A DNA stretch of 64,000 nucleotides, from positions 1 through 64,000 of the forward strand of contig SGPM01000005.1 of NCBI GenBank assembly GCA_004802725.1, written 5' to 3'. Each line of letters begins with the position of its first letter. The stretch's first letter is position 1. The translations under genes were made by a program, and so were the position numbers. Positions 46,778-58,397 of this stretch are shown here, in pieces. The notes beneath the pieces were generated by a model. The model ran no database searches, was not told the DNA's origin, and saw nothing but the letters and a program-made list of their open reading frames with translations. The DNA comes from Antrodiella citrinella (lineage: Eukaryota; Basidiomycota; Agaricomycetes; Polyporales; Steccherinaceae).

Positions 46778-49204
46778 TTAGATTTGGGGAACGGCGTGAC
46801 CGTCTCCGCGCGGGTCCGATCCTGCCGCCCACACCAAAGTCCCGCTCTGGTCATTGAGCTTCTGAATAATCTGACCGCGACCAAGCAAACCGCGACCCGC
46901 CCCACTCGCCCGTCGAACATCATGCCCCATAGCTGCAAAACAAAACAAAACGCATCAGTGGCACAATCTTGACTGATCACTGGGCAGAATAAACTCACCG
47001 CGGAGCGTCTCCAACACTTCATCGGTGATTCCTTCTTCAAGGTACACCTCGCTGTTGACATCACCCGCCGTACCGGTGTTCGACGTCTGCGATTCAGGAC
47101 TCCCGGCGGAGATGCAGAACCGCGGAGCGTCGAGCGCAGCTTGCGGCGTGTACCCGCGGAGGATGTTCAACAACACTTGAACGTGTCCTTGCGGCTTCAT
47201 AAATTACATGGCATTGATGATCAGCAAAAGTTAGATCGAGCAGGGGAGAGGAAGAACGCACCTGCATGAAACCGCCCATGACACCGTAACTGAGGAACAG
47301 CTCGTCTCCGCGGAGGGCCATAGCGGGTATGATGGTATGGTATGGCCTCTTTCCGCCTTTCAGAGCATTCGGATGGTTCGGGTCCAAGTTGAAGTTCGAG
47401 CCACGGTTCTGCAGCGTGAATCCACATCCCTTAGGGACAGCTGCGGTACCGAATCCTGCGTAGTTGCTCTGGATGTAGCTGCATGCGTTGCCCCACTGGT
47501 CAGAAACTGATGCATCGTCATGAGTATAACTGTGAGACACGCGAACATATGCTTCGCGACTCACCGGTGAAGTAGACTGTGTCCGAAGAGTTGACTGGGT
47601 TTCCCTAAGACCGACTTCAGTCGATCACCTTTACATCATATGAAGATGTGCTTACGTGAACTACTGCTGGGTTTGTCTTTTCTGGGTCGAAAAGCTTGGC
47701 GCGGGAGGCAAGGTATTCCTTGCTTAACAGCTCCTTGACGGGAACATGCACTACCTCTGGGTCGGTGACGTAGTACTGGGAGTCTATGACAAGATGAGCA
47801 TGATATCTGGTGTACGTAACAGGAGACCTTACCTGCGAAAGCGAGTCTACAAGAAAAGAGCGATGAGATTATATCGCTAGTGAGCGAAACCATACGTACC
47901 TAAGAGCCTCGATAAGTGTGTGCAGGTACTTCGGAGAGTTATGCTCCAATTCTAGTAACGAGCCGATCTTCCCTTGCTCTTCCATGTTATCCAGAATACC
48001 AAGGGCCAGAAGTGCGGTGATGCCTTGTCCGTTAGGAGGACACTTCAAAATATGGTGTCAACAATCACAGTATACAAGCATGAGGTGGGATGGACTGTCC
48101 ACTGACCTCATATACCGTCACCTCGTCGTTGAAAGTATAGCTGATCGGCTCAACGAAGGTCGTCGCATGGTTCGCGAGATCCTCGAGTTCCATGACACCA
48201 CCTTTGCTCTGGATAAGCTCGACGATCGCCTCCGCGACTCTGCCTTTGTAGAAACCGTCCTTCCCATGTTCAACAACGGAACGGAAGGTCTTGGCAAGGT
48301 TGGGTAATTTGATAAGCTGCCCTGGGTATGGTGCCTTGCCGTTCAGAAGCATTTCGTCGCCATTGGGTGACGCATTCTTGATCTGCTGCTCTGACCGAAT
48401 CCACTATGATTGTACATGAAAAATCAATAGTGACGAGGAATGGCTACATTTCACTCACAGACGCCCCATTGATTTCGGAGACAGGGTGGCTGATGTCGGA
48501 ACTAAGGTTGAGGAAAGGCTGATCATGACGATTTATGAGGACTCACCCTTCTTCCGCCAACCGGATTGCTGGCGCGAACACGTCTGCCAGAGTGACGTTC
48601 CCGCTGCCTAGATTCTCGACAGTGTCGACCCAAGCAGCAGCAGCACCTAGTGGGCTAGCTCGTCAGCCAAGCTTGAAGACTGAACCGAAGGATTGCGAGG
48701 ATTACCAGGAACCGTGACCGCGTTCAAGTTGTGCACCGGGATACTGTTACCGGTGATCCCTTGAGAGCGGATGTGGTCAATCGTCAGCTTAGCTGGGGAG
48801 TGTCCGGATCCGTTCATAGCCTTGACGGTCTTCGTTTTAGCATCGTAGAACAAGCAGAACGCGTCTCTAACGGTCGGACTTGTGATTAGCGGCGTATATG
48901 CGGGTTTCATGAACTCACCCTCCGATTCCACAACAGCTGGGCTCTGTAACGTTCAGTGCCGCAGAAGTCGCAACAGCAGCATCGGCTAGATATAAACACT
49001 AGCTCAATATATAGCTTCATCGAATACAGCTATGCGCAACTCACCTGCGTTACCTCCCTTTCTCAAGATCTCCAACCCAGCTTCTGCGGCCAAGGGTTGT
49101 GAGCAAGATACGATCCCTTTGGTACCATAGACCACAGATCGTCTGCTCGGGTATCGTTGGAAGACAATCTCCGGCCGCTCAACTTTGCTCCAGTCGATCT
49201 TCAT
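46778..49204 (-). CDS. Gamma-glutamyltransferase-like hydrolase, YwrD type
   Basis: About ten exons encode an Ntn-hydrolase of the GGT superfamily. It starts M-K-I-D-W-S-K-V and has [23 protein letters not shown] and L-A-F-A-D-S-Q-Y-Y-V. The nucleophile region reads [20 protein letters not shown]; the D-T threonine aligns with the catalytic one. It continues [23 protein letters not shown] and P-Y-H-T-I-I-P-A-M. This is the soluble YwrD-like subgroup rather than the secreted eukaryotic enzyme; no signal peptide is seen. It would hydrolyse gamma-glutamyl bonds, as in glutathione or related amides. One exon is 14 nt (47833-47846). Confidence 0.9.
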
Positions 49205-49925
49205 GGCTCTAGTATACGATCTGACTGGCTGCAACTTCACCTTAACGATGAACTTGGAAGGGTGTGGGGGAAATATCAACAGTATTGTATTGTGCGTCGG
49301 CCGTAGATATAACCCACTGCCAAGGCAGAGATGGGAGCCCGCAGATTTCGCTATCTTTGGCGTGAGCGAACGGGTTCGGAGGTCCGGCGGGAGTTCCTGG
49401 GGATAATTGGTCGAATCAATATGGCGCATGTGCACTTTCATTGTACAGTTGAACATTTGTAAGCGACTATCGTTACTTCGAGGCTAGTATCTGAGGCATA
49501 GAGTCTGGTTACTGAGTCCAACCCGAGTCCAACTTTCCGGCTGGAAATACTAGTCAGCGAAACGCGATCCGGTGTGTATATGTTTGACCAAGTTGCAGAG
49601 CATGTGGCGCGTAGAACGACAACCTCTAACTTGATCTAAGCGCCAGAAATGCCAAGATAAGATGACCTGTATGATAATATTAGTTTTGCCTTTCTACCTG
49701 TCTACTGGTATCGTAAAAGCTTGGGACAGTCATGAAAAAGAGACATGCATATCCGTACATGGGTTGTAGCTATGATTCGTGAGTTGTGATGCGCAAGAGG
49801 ATAAATGATTGATGAGAGGAGATGCAAGTGAGTAGAGATGAGTTATGTAACGATCCGATGAGTCTCAGCCTGTCCGATCCTGGAGTGGTGCAAAGAATAA
49901 GCTTCAAATAATCAACATTGGGTAC
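49205..49925. other. intergenic region between two minus-strand genes
   Basis: Holds the GGT-like promoter and the 3' end of the MFS gene. One GATAAG lies at 49656-49661. No gene is seen in the 721 bases. Confidence 0.5.
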
Positions 49926-51790
49926 CTATGACACCGTTGCCTTCTCTTCCTTCGTGTCCTCCTTCGCAATGGAGACGTTGTCTTCTTCCGCAATGACCTT
50001 CTCGACCTTCGTCGCAGCTGGTGTGAACTTGGACTTCCGCCTCAATACATGGCCGTAGCGTTTGAGAAGGATTGGTATCGGTACCATCAGCAGGGATATG
50101 CATCCCAGCAGGGTCGACGCCCAGCGCGGGCCGAGCTTGTCGAACATCTGGGTTGCAAATAGCGGGAAACTTGCACCGAATACCGATCGCAGGACGGTGT
50201 TGGCTGCGAGAGCAGAAGCGGCGGCGAACAGGTATGTATCGATGGTGTAGTTGATTAGTCCCAGGAAGATCCAAGTGATCGTGAATCCTAGAACCAAGCC
50301 AGACATCATGGGCGCCCAAATCGAAATGCTTGAGAATGAGGTCCAGCCAAACCAGAAGAAGGCTGCGGCAAATCCAGGGGCGGCCCATATGCAGATATCC
50401 AGACGGAACTCGGGAGGGACGGGGTCTGGTGCATATTGCTTGGAGAGTCGCTCGTATACTGGGTTCCAGTACAAGACATACACCATACATCCGAGTACAC
50501 AGCCAAAAAAGAGTGGCAGGAACATGAGCCCGGACAGGCCCGTATTCAAACCATGGTCGCGAGTGAATACGATGGGATATGCCTCAAAGAGCAAGTACAT
50601 GCATCCATATACAAACTGTCAATCAGTCCGGTCAGCGGCTGTATCCCTGAGCGGACCAAAGAAAGTCTCCGACTCACGCTCATGTACAGGTTGATAGCAA
50701 TCAACATGGGCTCGAGGAACAGCATTTCGAAAGGGCGGCCAAGAATGGTCTCGAGCCTCTGCCTCAAGGGGACGTCCTGGTTTTCCAACGGTGCCCACCA
50801 CCGCGTATCTCCTGTCTCCTTTCGGAGCCGTTGGGCCTTTCGCACCAGAATGACGGGCCTACAAATGACGTGAATAAATCAGGTCGTGGAATCGGTATAT
50901 GACCGACATACGCGTATGTTTCGGGCAGCGCGAACACAAGCAAAACCTCGCATGCACCAGCAAACATAGCGAGTAGCCAGAACACCCATCTCCACGAGAC
51001 TCCGGCCACTGCCATGAAACCACCAACTGTAGGACCTAATGACGGTCCTGCAAAAGGCGCCAAGGTGAACAACGCCAAGGCCTTTCCGCGGGTGTCAGCG
51101 TCCCAAATATCCGAGATGATGCCTCTGCGCGTAGGGCGATTAGTTGCAGGTCTCGCGTGAGGAGAAGGGTGTCACGCACCCACTATTCGTCATCGGAGAC
51201 GCAGCAAATACGCCCGCAAGGAATCGAAACACCAATATTGAAGCGGTATTTGGTGAAAGTGCGCATCCTACTTGGAAGCCCGTATAGACGAGGAAGGAGA
51301 TTAAGCCAATGTTTCTCCGGCCAAATTGCTCGGATAAAGGGCCCCAGAACAGAGGTCCGACACAATAACCAGCCAAGAACAAGGAGATGAGCAGAGCGCC
51401 CACCTCCAGACTAAAGCCAAACTCGTTCATCAATGGAACGATGATCTCAGAGGGGACTGAGCTAGCAAATGTACTGAAGCATGTGACGTTATTCCGAGCC
51501 GCTCAGACTTTCAAAAATCTGACTAGAACTCACCAGTTCAACACTAGCAGACTAGCCAAAGCGGTCAGGTTCCATCGTCGCAGTCGTGACCAGTTCTTGG
51601 GATTTTCGGGGTCTCCAGGCTCGAATCGCACCTGGTACGCATCCAGCCCTTTCTCCTCAGCCTCCGGGCTATAACTGCCCTCGCGACTTCCCACCTCTAC
51701 GTCATGTGGTTCGGAAGTCACCAGAGAATGGGAAGCGTGGGATTCAAACGCAGTCGACGACTTGCGACTTGGGGAGGGAACGCCGACCAT
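49926..51790 (-). CDS. DHA1-type MFS drug or polyamine exporter
   Basis: Five exons encode a 12-helix transporter with a charged N-terminal tail ending G-D-P-E-N-P-K-N-W, a hallmark of fungal DHA1 proteins. After helix 2 is G-P-L-S-E-Q-F-G-R-R. Helix 5 carries the antiporter-type motif P-F-A-G-P-S-L-G-P-T-V-G-G. The C-terminus has an acidic/lysine tail. Members export drugs, polyamines or small acids at the plasma membrane. The ATG at 51790 is preceded by a TATA-like element 89 bp upstream. Substrate cannot be told. Confidence 0.9.
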
Positions 51791-53027
51791 GGCGGTCAAC
51801 TTTGCAAGGGCAGGGCCCGTCTAGTGCACGGATGGGTGAGGCAAGGAGACGGTAGTCCAACACGGATGATGGGGTAGTCTTTATATCGGTCGCTGATGAC
51901 ACACTCGTGAGTGACCGGCGGAGTTGGGTTAAGCACCTGTCTAATGGGTTGACCAGGGTCCAGCTGGATCAGGACTGGAGAAATGATAGAAGATGTTGTC
52001 ATTCTGTTCCACCAGACCAAATGCCACCCAGCGCTAGGAGGATCGGCTGTTGAATCATGAACACTGCTAGTACTGAACAGGGCAGAACGGGCATTCAGGC
52101 TGGGAAGTCGAGGACAACATATTGGGAACGTGCATGCATGAAAGCATGTACATATATCGATTCCGTGATCTTTAGTGAGTCAATCGGCATCTGGTTCAGA
52201 GACGATTGCCCTGTGGCTTGACAATGACGATGATCATCAAAAGTGGCACATTTCGAGAGTCTAACGCACAACTTACCTAGAGAAGCTTGAAGCTACGATG
52301 AAGGCTTCTCATTGCGAGTAGCCGTGATCGTATAGCAAATTCGTTCATAGCTGTCTAGATACCTTGTGGGCCTTCAGTACAAAAATTGCAGCGGCGTGTA
52401 CAATCCAATCGGTCGCATACTGAATACTGAGCTGACTCACTATGCTGTGCTGTACGCCTGAATTTTCGCGACCATCACGGACTCGTCGTAGCCGGTAGGG
52501 GCACGCGAACCTTGACCCGACAATGCTATCGAGATAGGACACCAAGTCCAGGTTATGTAAGCTCACATGAAAGCAGCAGGAGGCAGCAGGCCGCATGACT
52601 CGGCATGAGTACGTGGACCAAACGAGAGATGATTGCGTGGTAAGCGCTAAAACGCTTCCAATCTCCGATTCACGTTGACTTGTTGCCGGCGCCTGTTGAA
52701 CCACGGTCAAGTTGTTTAATAGTAACTCTAGCACTCCGAGGTGGCAAAGAGCGGATCTCCGCGTCTTGGTATGTCGCATTACATTCATTTGGGTGTTATC
52801 ACTTTGATTGATGGACATGTTTGGATCGTCCTAGACGTTCGATTACAGTCGAAACGCGTGTGGTTCAGGCTGAGACGAAGACGCGTATTTGCGTTGTGGC
52901 GTGCGTTGCGACTGCACATCATCCTCACAATCAGTTTCGGAGGGTATTAGCAGTCGTGTTCTTCCGCCGTGACGCGCAGTGGTCGCCACTTTTCTTATCC
53001 GCGGCGTCGAAAGCTATCTGCTCTATC
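51791..53027. other. long intergenic region between divergent genes
   Basis: These 1,237 bases separate the MFS exporter from the WRAP73 gene. I see no coding or structural RNA evidence. A TATA-like element serves the exporter near 51879. Confidence 0.5.
51879..51885 (-). promoter_or_regulatory. TATA box of the MFS exporter
   Basis: TATAAAG on the minus strand lies 89-95 bp upstream of the ATG at 51790, a typical distance. Confidence 0.45.
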
Positions 53028-54962
53028 ATGGACTTCACAGAGATTTACAAGCAGACGTCGGGACTTGTATCGTTCAGCCCTGGTGCTCACTTTATATTAA
53101 CAGCGGCGCAAGATCGCCTCGTCGTTCGCCGAGCAGATTCATTCGAGATAACCAGGACATGGCACGCAACATCTGAATCGGACACGCTTCTCCCTGCTAC
53201 CAAGGGTTACGGGAGAACTTCTGGTGGCAGTTCATCGCAATCAATCCCGGATTCATGGATCACTCACGCAGGGTGGTCTTGTGATTCTGAGTACATATTG
53301 GCAGCTTGTGCGAAACGCGGCGTCGTGCATGTCTACAAATTGAGAGACGATACCTGGTCTGCGCGGATTGACTCTGGGGCGGAAGGCCTGGTAAAAGCAG
53401 AGTGGGCCCCGAACGGCAGGTCCATACTTTGCTTCTCTGCATGGGGTGTGGGTTCATAATTATCCGCTGGTGCGTTCGTTGTCGACTAACGAGTGCGCCC
53501 TACAGCTCAGGCTCTCCATATGGTCGCTCGTCAGCGGTACTTCGACTCATATACACTTCCCACTCCATCCCGACAAAGGTGCGATGGTCCTTGATTTCGA
53601 CTTGAATTGTTTGTACTTCTACTCAATGCGCATGATGCAGGCTATGCATTTCGTAGTGATGGTCAATATCTTGTCCTAGCAGAACGTCATAAATCAAAAG
53701 ACACTGTCGGTGTATACGATGCGACCGAGTCATATCGGTTGCTCAGGGTACGTTGGTTCAATTTTAGCCTACTCTCTCATCCGTATGTCATTTGATCTCG
53801 TACTTTCTCTAGCATTATCCACTGCCCACCACATTTCTGGCGTCGATGTCTTTATCGCCTACAGGAAATGACCTTGCCATGTGGGAGGGGTCTCTCGAGG
53901 CAAGTGTAAAACTGAAGTCTGATTTTATAGGACTAACGAGTTGTTCCTCTAGTACAAACTCTACATTATGTCGCTTGCAGGGGACATACTCGGAACCTAT
54001 AGTCCTGAACCAGATCCAGGGTTTGGTATTAGATCAGTCGAGTGGCATCCTTCAGGATTCTTTCTCGCAGTCGGAGGTTGGGATGACAAGGCATGTCCAC
54101 GCGGAGCTGTTGATCACATAGACTAATGTGAATTCGGCAGATTCACATCCTGGAAAACCTGACTTGGTCCCCGGTCATTACGTTTGAACTTCAATCTCGA
54201 GTTCCCGGAGGTGTTGTGAGTGATACGATACTCAAACCTGATATGCTATTGATGTACCTTGTTAGAATGTTTGGCGAGAGCCATCAGACTGGTTGGAGCA
54301 AACTCACGGGAGAGGTTTCTTGTCCTGTGAGTACGGTAATCTGATATCAGGGTAGTGCGTTAAGTTGACCGGCCTCTGAAAGATGAACGAGTGCAGTCTC
54401 CGTATAGTCTCTCTATTCTACGACCCGACTTTACGAAAGCAAACCCGAAAGCTGGTGCAATTCAGCTTTCCTTCAATGTGAACGGCACGTTGCTACTTGC
54501 CCGGTTCGACAGTGCGCCGACGATGGTGTTTCTATACGCTTTCGTGTCAACGCTGGACTCTGGCAACGACGATCACAGCAAGGCATCAACGCCCAGACTC
54601 CGGAGCGTGCTTGTGCATTCGAAACCAGTGATGAGTGCGAGGTGGAACCCCGTAAGGAAGGGCAGCCTTGCAATCTGCACTGGGAGCGGCAGCATGTACG
54701 TGTGGAGTGATGAATGGGAGGGCGAGGGCGGTGAGTTGGAAGAAGTTGCCGAGTGTGTTGGTGTACCCGCAAGTATGCATGGCCTTTACGTTGTCCCACT
54801 TTGTTGGCTGATGGTTGTTTGACAGGAGAGTTCTGTACGCGGGAGATCAGATGGGCCCCGGATGGAAAGGGACTGGTGTTGTTGGACAAGGAGACGTTCT
54901 GTTGTGCCTTTGAGGTGGAGGAGGACGAAGCGGAGACAGGTATCGGAGGTGAGAGTGAGTAG
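53028..54962 (+). CDS. WRAP73: WD-repeat protein WRAP73/Wdr8
   Basis: About nine exons encode a WD40-type beta-propeller with no clear extra domain. The start M-D-F-T-E-I-Y-K-Q-T-S-G-L-V-S-F-S-P is that of WRAP73 proteins, and E-Y-K-L-Y-I, S-V-E-W-H-P-S-G-F-F-L-A-V-G-G-W-D-D-K-I-H-I-L-E-N and S-P-V-I-T-F fit. In S. pombe Wdr8 acts with Msd1 at the spindle pole body to anchor spindle microtubules; human WRAP73 is centriolar. Two of its introns, at 53900-53952 and 54091-54140, must be GC-AG. Two in one gene is notable. Confidence 0.9.
53900..53952 (+). other. GC-AG intron in the WRAP73 gene, first
   Basis: A 53-nt intron starts GCAAGT and ends CCTCTAG. It joins L-E to Y-K-L-Y-I-M-S-L-A-G. There is no GT donor that keeps frame here. 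Confidence 0.85.
54091..54140 (+). other. GC-AG intron in the WRAP73 gene, second
   Basis: A 50-nt intron starts GCATGT after AAG and ends CGGCAG, with a CTAAT branch-like site near its end. It joins D-D-K to I-H-I-L-E-N. A GT lies four bases later but breaks the frame. Confidence 0.75.
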
Positions 54963-55195
54963 CCGGTTGTGGTGTAGGCACTTGTGGGCAGGAATGTGAA
55001 TACGCGATTATTGTACGAGTCGCTCGAGCCTCGACCATCCGCCTGTTAACGGATCGGGCGGGTGCTTACCTAATGAAAATGGTTGATGTGCAGGTCGGCT
55101 ATCCCTCCCATTCACTGCGATACACATCGGGGGCTTGTACCTCCTCCTCACTACAAAACTGCAGCCTCACTCGAGTTCTGTGTCCTTTTTCCCCG

Positions 55196-58100
55196 ATGCC
55201 TAAAGCACATACTCACCACACCCCGCCGGGGGCTTCAGCTCCTTTTCAGCAGGCCCATGTTCTCAAGCGAAACCAGGTCCGTACTTCTCGTGGTCTCCCT
55301 GTTCCGTCTCTCAACCTAGTCCCCAGGCATGCCACCAATGCCGCAGGCGTAAATTGGTGAGTAGTCCCTTTCCACCTCTTTTGCGATAAACCCTGGACCT
55401 TACCCATGCCAAATACGTCATATCTCAACAGAAATGGTCAGTGAACTCGGCCACCGCGCAACGCCGAACCTTCAACCCAGGCTCATATTATCCCCCTTTA
55501 GCGACGCTCAACGTCCTTGCTCAACATGCGTTCGCTCTCATTCCTATGCCGTAGCTCATGCCCCAGCAGGCGCAGATTTGCCCGCATTTCCAGAGTGTAC
55601 ATTCGACGAAGGTGCGTGCCACCCTATCTTCGCCGACCTTGCAGGGACCTGATAATTTGCCCCGGCAGTGACAGAGAATAAGGATCCGGAGACGCACGAT
55701 GCTCCAAAGAATCGTTTCGAACGGCTGGAGAGCAGAATCAGTGAGTGGCTCTTTGCTTAGTGACTGCTTGAAGCTGATTGTTGCGGTTTAGACGAGCTAG
55801 AGGCAATGCTGAGAGAGAAGGACAAGGTGTTGAACAGCTTTAATGCGGAGTCTGCAAGGTTAAATCTATCCTCAATCTTTGCTCAACGTCAATTGCCTAC
55901 TTCATTCAACAGCGTACATCTCGGAATGCTTCCACCATTTGGACAAAGTTCCACGTCGCCCGACGTCGATATGTTCCATGGGGCGCGAGGTATGGATGAC
56001 AATGGCGGCATGGATTATCCCCACTTCTCAGGCAACTCCTCCCTGGACAATCTTGCTGGAGTCGCCTCCATGCTAGGTACAGGACCAATAGACCCACAAT
56101 TTGGCTCCGATCCCGACGTCAACCGGGGCGTAGCAAACGGGTTGTCGGCTAGGTACTCTCCTCCGACCGGGAACCTTGACCTTGTTTTCCTGGCGTGGCC
56201 ACAGAATGTCCCTACACAGGAGGTTACCCATCATCTGTACGTTGCCGTGATCGCTTTCCTGTACCTTTCATTTACGCGATCGGATTTCAGGGTAGAGGCT
56301 TTCTTCGCATTTTGGCTGCATGCCGACCGACTTTTCCATGCACCTACTTTCATGGCCTCTTTGGATCTTCCACCGACACATCCGAAGTTTCCGCCAGCAG
56401 CTGTCTTACATGCAATTTGTGCCATAGGAAGTCTTTATGTCGCGGACATCGCGCCCGTGCCGCATCCACCGAATGATTATGCACCTTGTACGTTCACTAT
56501 CATTCGTTCATCTCCTTTGAATTACTGACAGATGCCCCTAGCTCTCCTAGATGAGATTTTTGCATCACGGTTACGAAAGATCCAGCGACGACCGGATTCC
56601 TTTGCCGAGCAACAGGCGAAATACGCGAAGCAAGCAATGGAGGTCGGACTGGATCTGGGTCAGAACACCTTCCAATGCGTTCAAGGTCGGTCATCCGATT
56701 CGGATGATGCTGATCGTTTGCTAACAATCACATGCATAGTTTGCGTTATGTTAACCTGGTTCTACTGGTGCCATGGGAGGTATGTCGTCATTCCGTGTAC
56801 TTTCCGTATCGCTACCCATGTCAATCGACTGTTCCTCATTACAGGTGGTCGGAGGTAAGTCTGTTCGGATCTGGATCGACCGTTCTTGAAGCTATTTGAC
56901 ACGTAGGCCTTTTTATCTGCTGCGCAGACACTGCGAGTTGCAGTTCCGTGCGGACTGAACGCTTGCCCTCCGTTTCACACCATCGCGGAAACGCTCCGAC
57001 CACCTTCGATCCTGCCTCCGGCGAAGACTGTTATCGAAGATGAGATGAGACGGAATACCTTCTGGCTAGGTAAGTTTTTTTGACCACGCTATATCTCGGA
57101 CGAGTGTTGACCTTGTGTATAGGATATGCCATGGAACGCTTGATCGGAACCGGGAACGGCTGGGCACTGAGTCTGGACGATCAAGACGTATGCCAGCTTT
57201 TGCCAGTGCGAATGGATCAGTTTGTTCAAGGGGTATGCTTTTCGTCGTCAGCCGGTTTGCTATCTTCCACTGACGTCACATAACGCCGTAGGTCCTGGTG
57301 TATCCGCAGGATCGGCAGTGGTCACACGACAAGGATGTGCTGACGACGCATCGAGAGCAACAGACTGATTCGTTCATATTGTACATCAAGGCAACTATCT
57401 TGTTGTCTAGAGTCAAGACTTTCAATCTGCGGTTCAAAGGCAAGCACTACGTTGGTGATGCCTCAATTGTTTCGCCAAACAACAGTCCTGCCGATGGCGA
57501 AACTCCCAACCTCGATAATTTCGACATTAAGGAGGCTCCTGCGTACCGGGAATTGGAGGCCTCGGTCCTTGCATACAGAGCAGCTTTCCCTCAACATTTA
57601 CGTGACCCGGTTCCTTCTGATGGTCAACCGGTCGATCCTTATCTATATGCTGCACATCTCATCCCATATCTGTGCGTCACACGTTTCTCACTCTTCAATT
57701 GATATGATTGATTGTGTTGTCTTTAGCGCGACAATCCTTCTGCATGAACCTCATGCCCGGCCCGATAGCTCGACCTGTACACACGCTGGCAAGATTCTCA
57801 AAGCGTCACGATCCATCGTTGACCTTGCCTACACAGTGAACGCTACCAGTTATGACTTGTCATTGCTTGGTTTGAATCCGATCGTAAGAATATTGCTCCA
57901 TTTTCGTTTGTACGTTTAGCTCATCTAATTGCAGATGTGCTGGTTCATCGCCGCGAGGGTGTTGATACGTTTCCTTAAGGTCGCTATTGACGCCAATAGC
58001 GAGCAGCATATCATGGCCTTGCAAGGCGAGATCTACTTCCTCCGGTATGTGAGCTCTCATGTATGGTATTATCTCGTTCTCATCTTGTGCTAGGACGGTG

Positions 58101-58397
58101 ATCGGGAAAGCGGGAGATCGGCTTTTCCTGCCAGGTGCGTCGGCAGATGTTATTTCATTGTCTACCGCTATCTAATTGTCTTTGACAGAACGTTACCGCA
58201 AGATGCTGGACGAGAACCTCTTCGCGACATGTGGTCAACAATTCGAAGAGACCATTTCTACTCCCGCCTCACAATCCGTACCAGATGACTTCAGTTCTGC
58301 CATGGATAATCCCGAGAGCGTACAGGCTCACCTCGATATGTTCATGCAGTATAAGGCACCGCCTCCACCACGGCGCCGCATGCAAACTCTTTCATAG
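55196..58397 (+). CDS. Zn2Cys6 transcription factor with fungal-specific domain
   Basis: About 16 exons. The start at 55196 gives 27 residues and then the binuclear cluster A-C-H-Q-C-R-R-R-K-L-K-C-D-A-Q-R-P-C-S-T-C, spread over four exons. Its third exon is only 5 nt (55432-55436) and supplies the lysine plus two bases of a cysteine codon. A coiled coil (E-L-E-A-M-L-R-E-K-D-K-V) for dimerisation follows, then the fungal-specific transcription factor domain from about 56170, with H-P-P-N, L-L-D-E-I and W-S-E-A-F. Another exon is 10 nt (56845-56854). It should bind CGG-type sites as a dimer and activate target genes in response to an unknown signal. No target cluster is apparent; the neighbours are a WD protein and a receptor gene. 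Confidence 0.88.

Noticed and set aside
51791..53027. Hidden gene in the long spacer before WRAP73
   Set aside because: No open frame there shows splice sites that join to a longer coherent protein.
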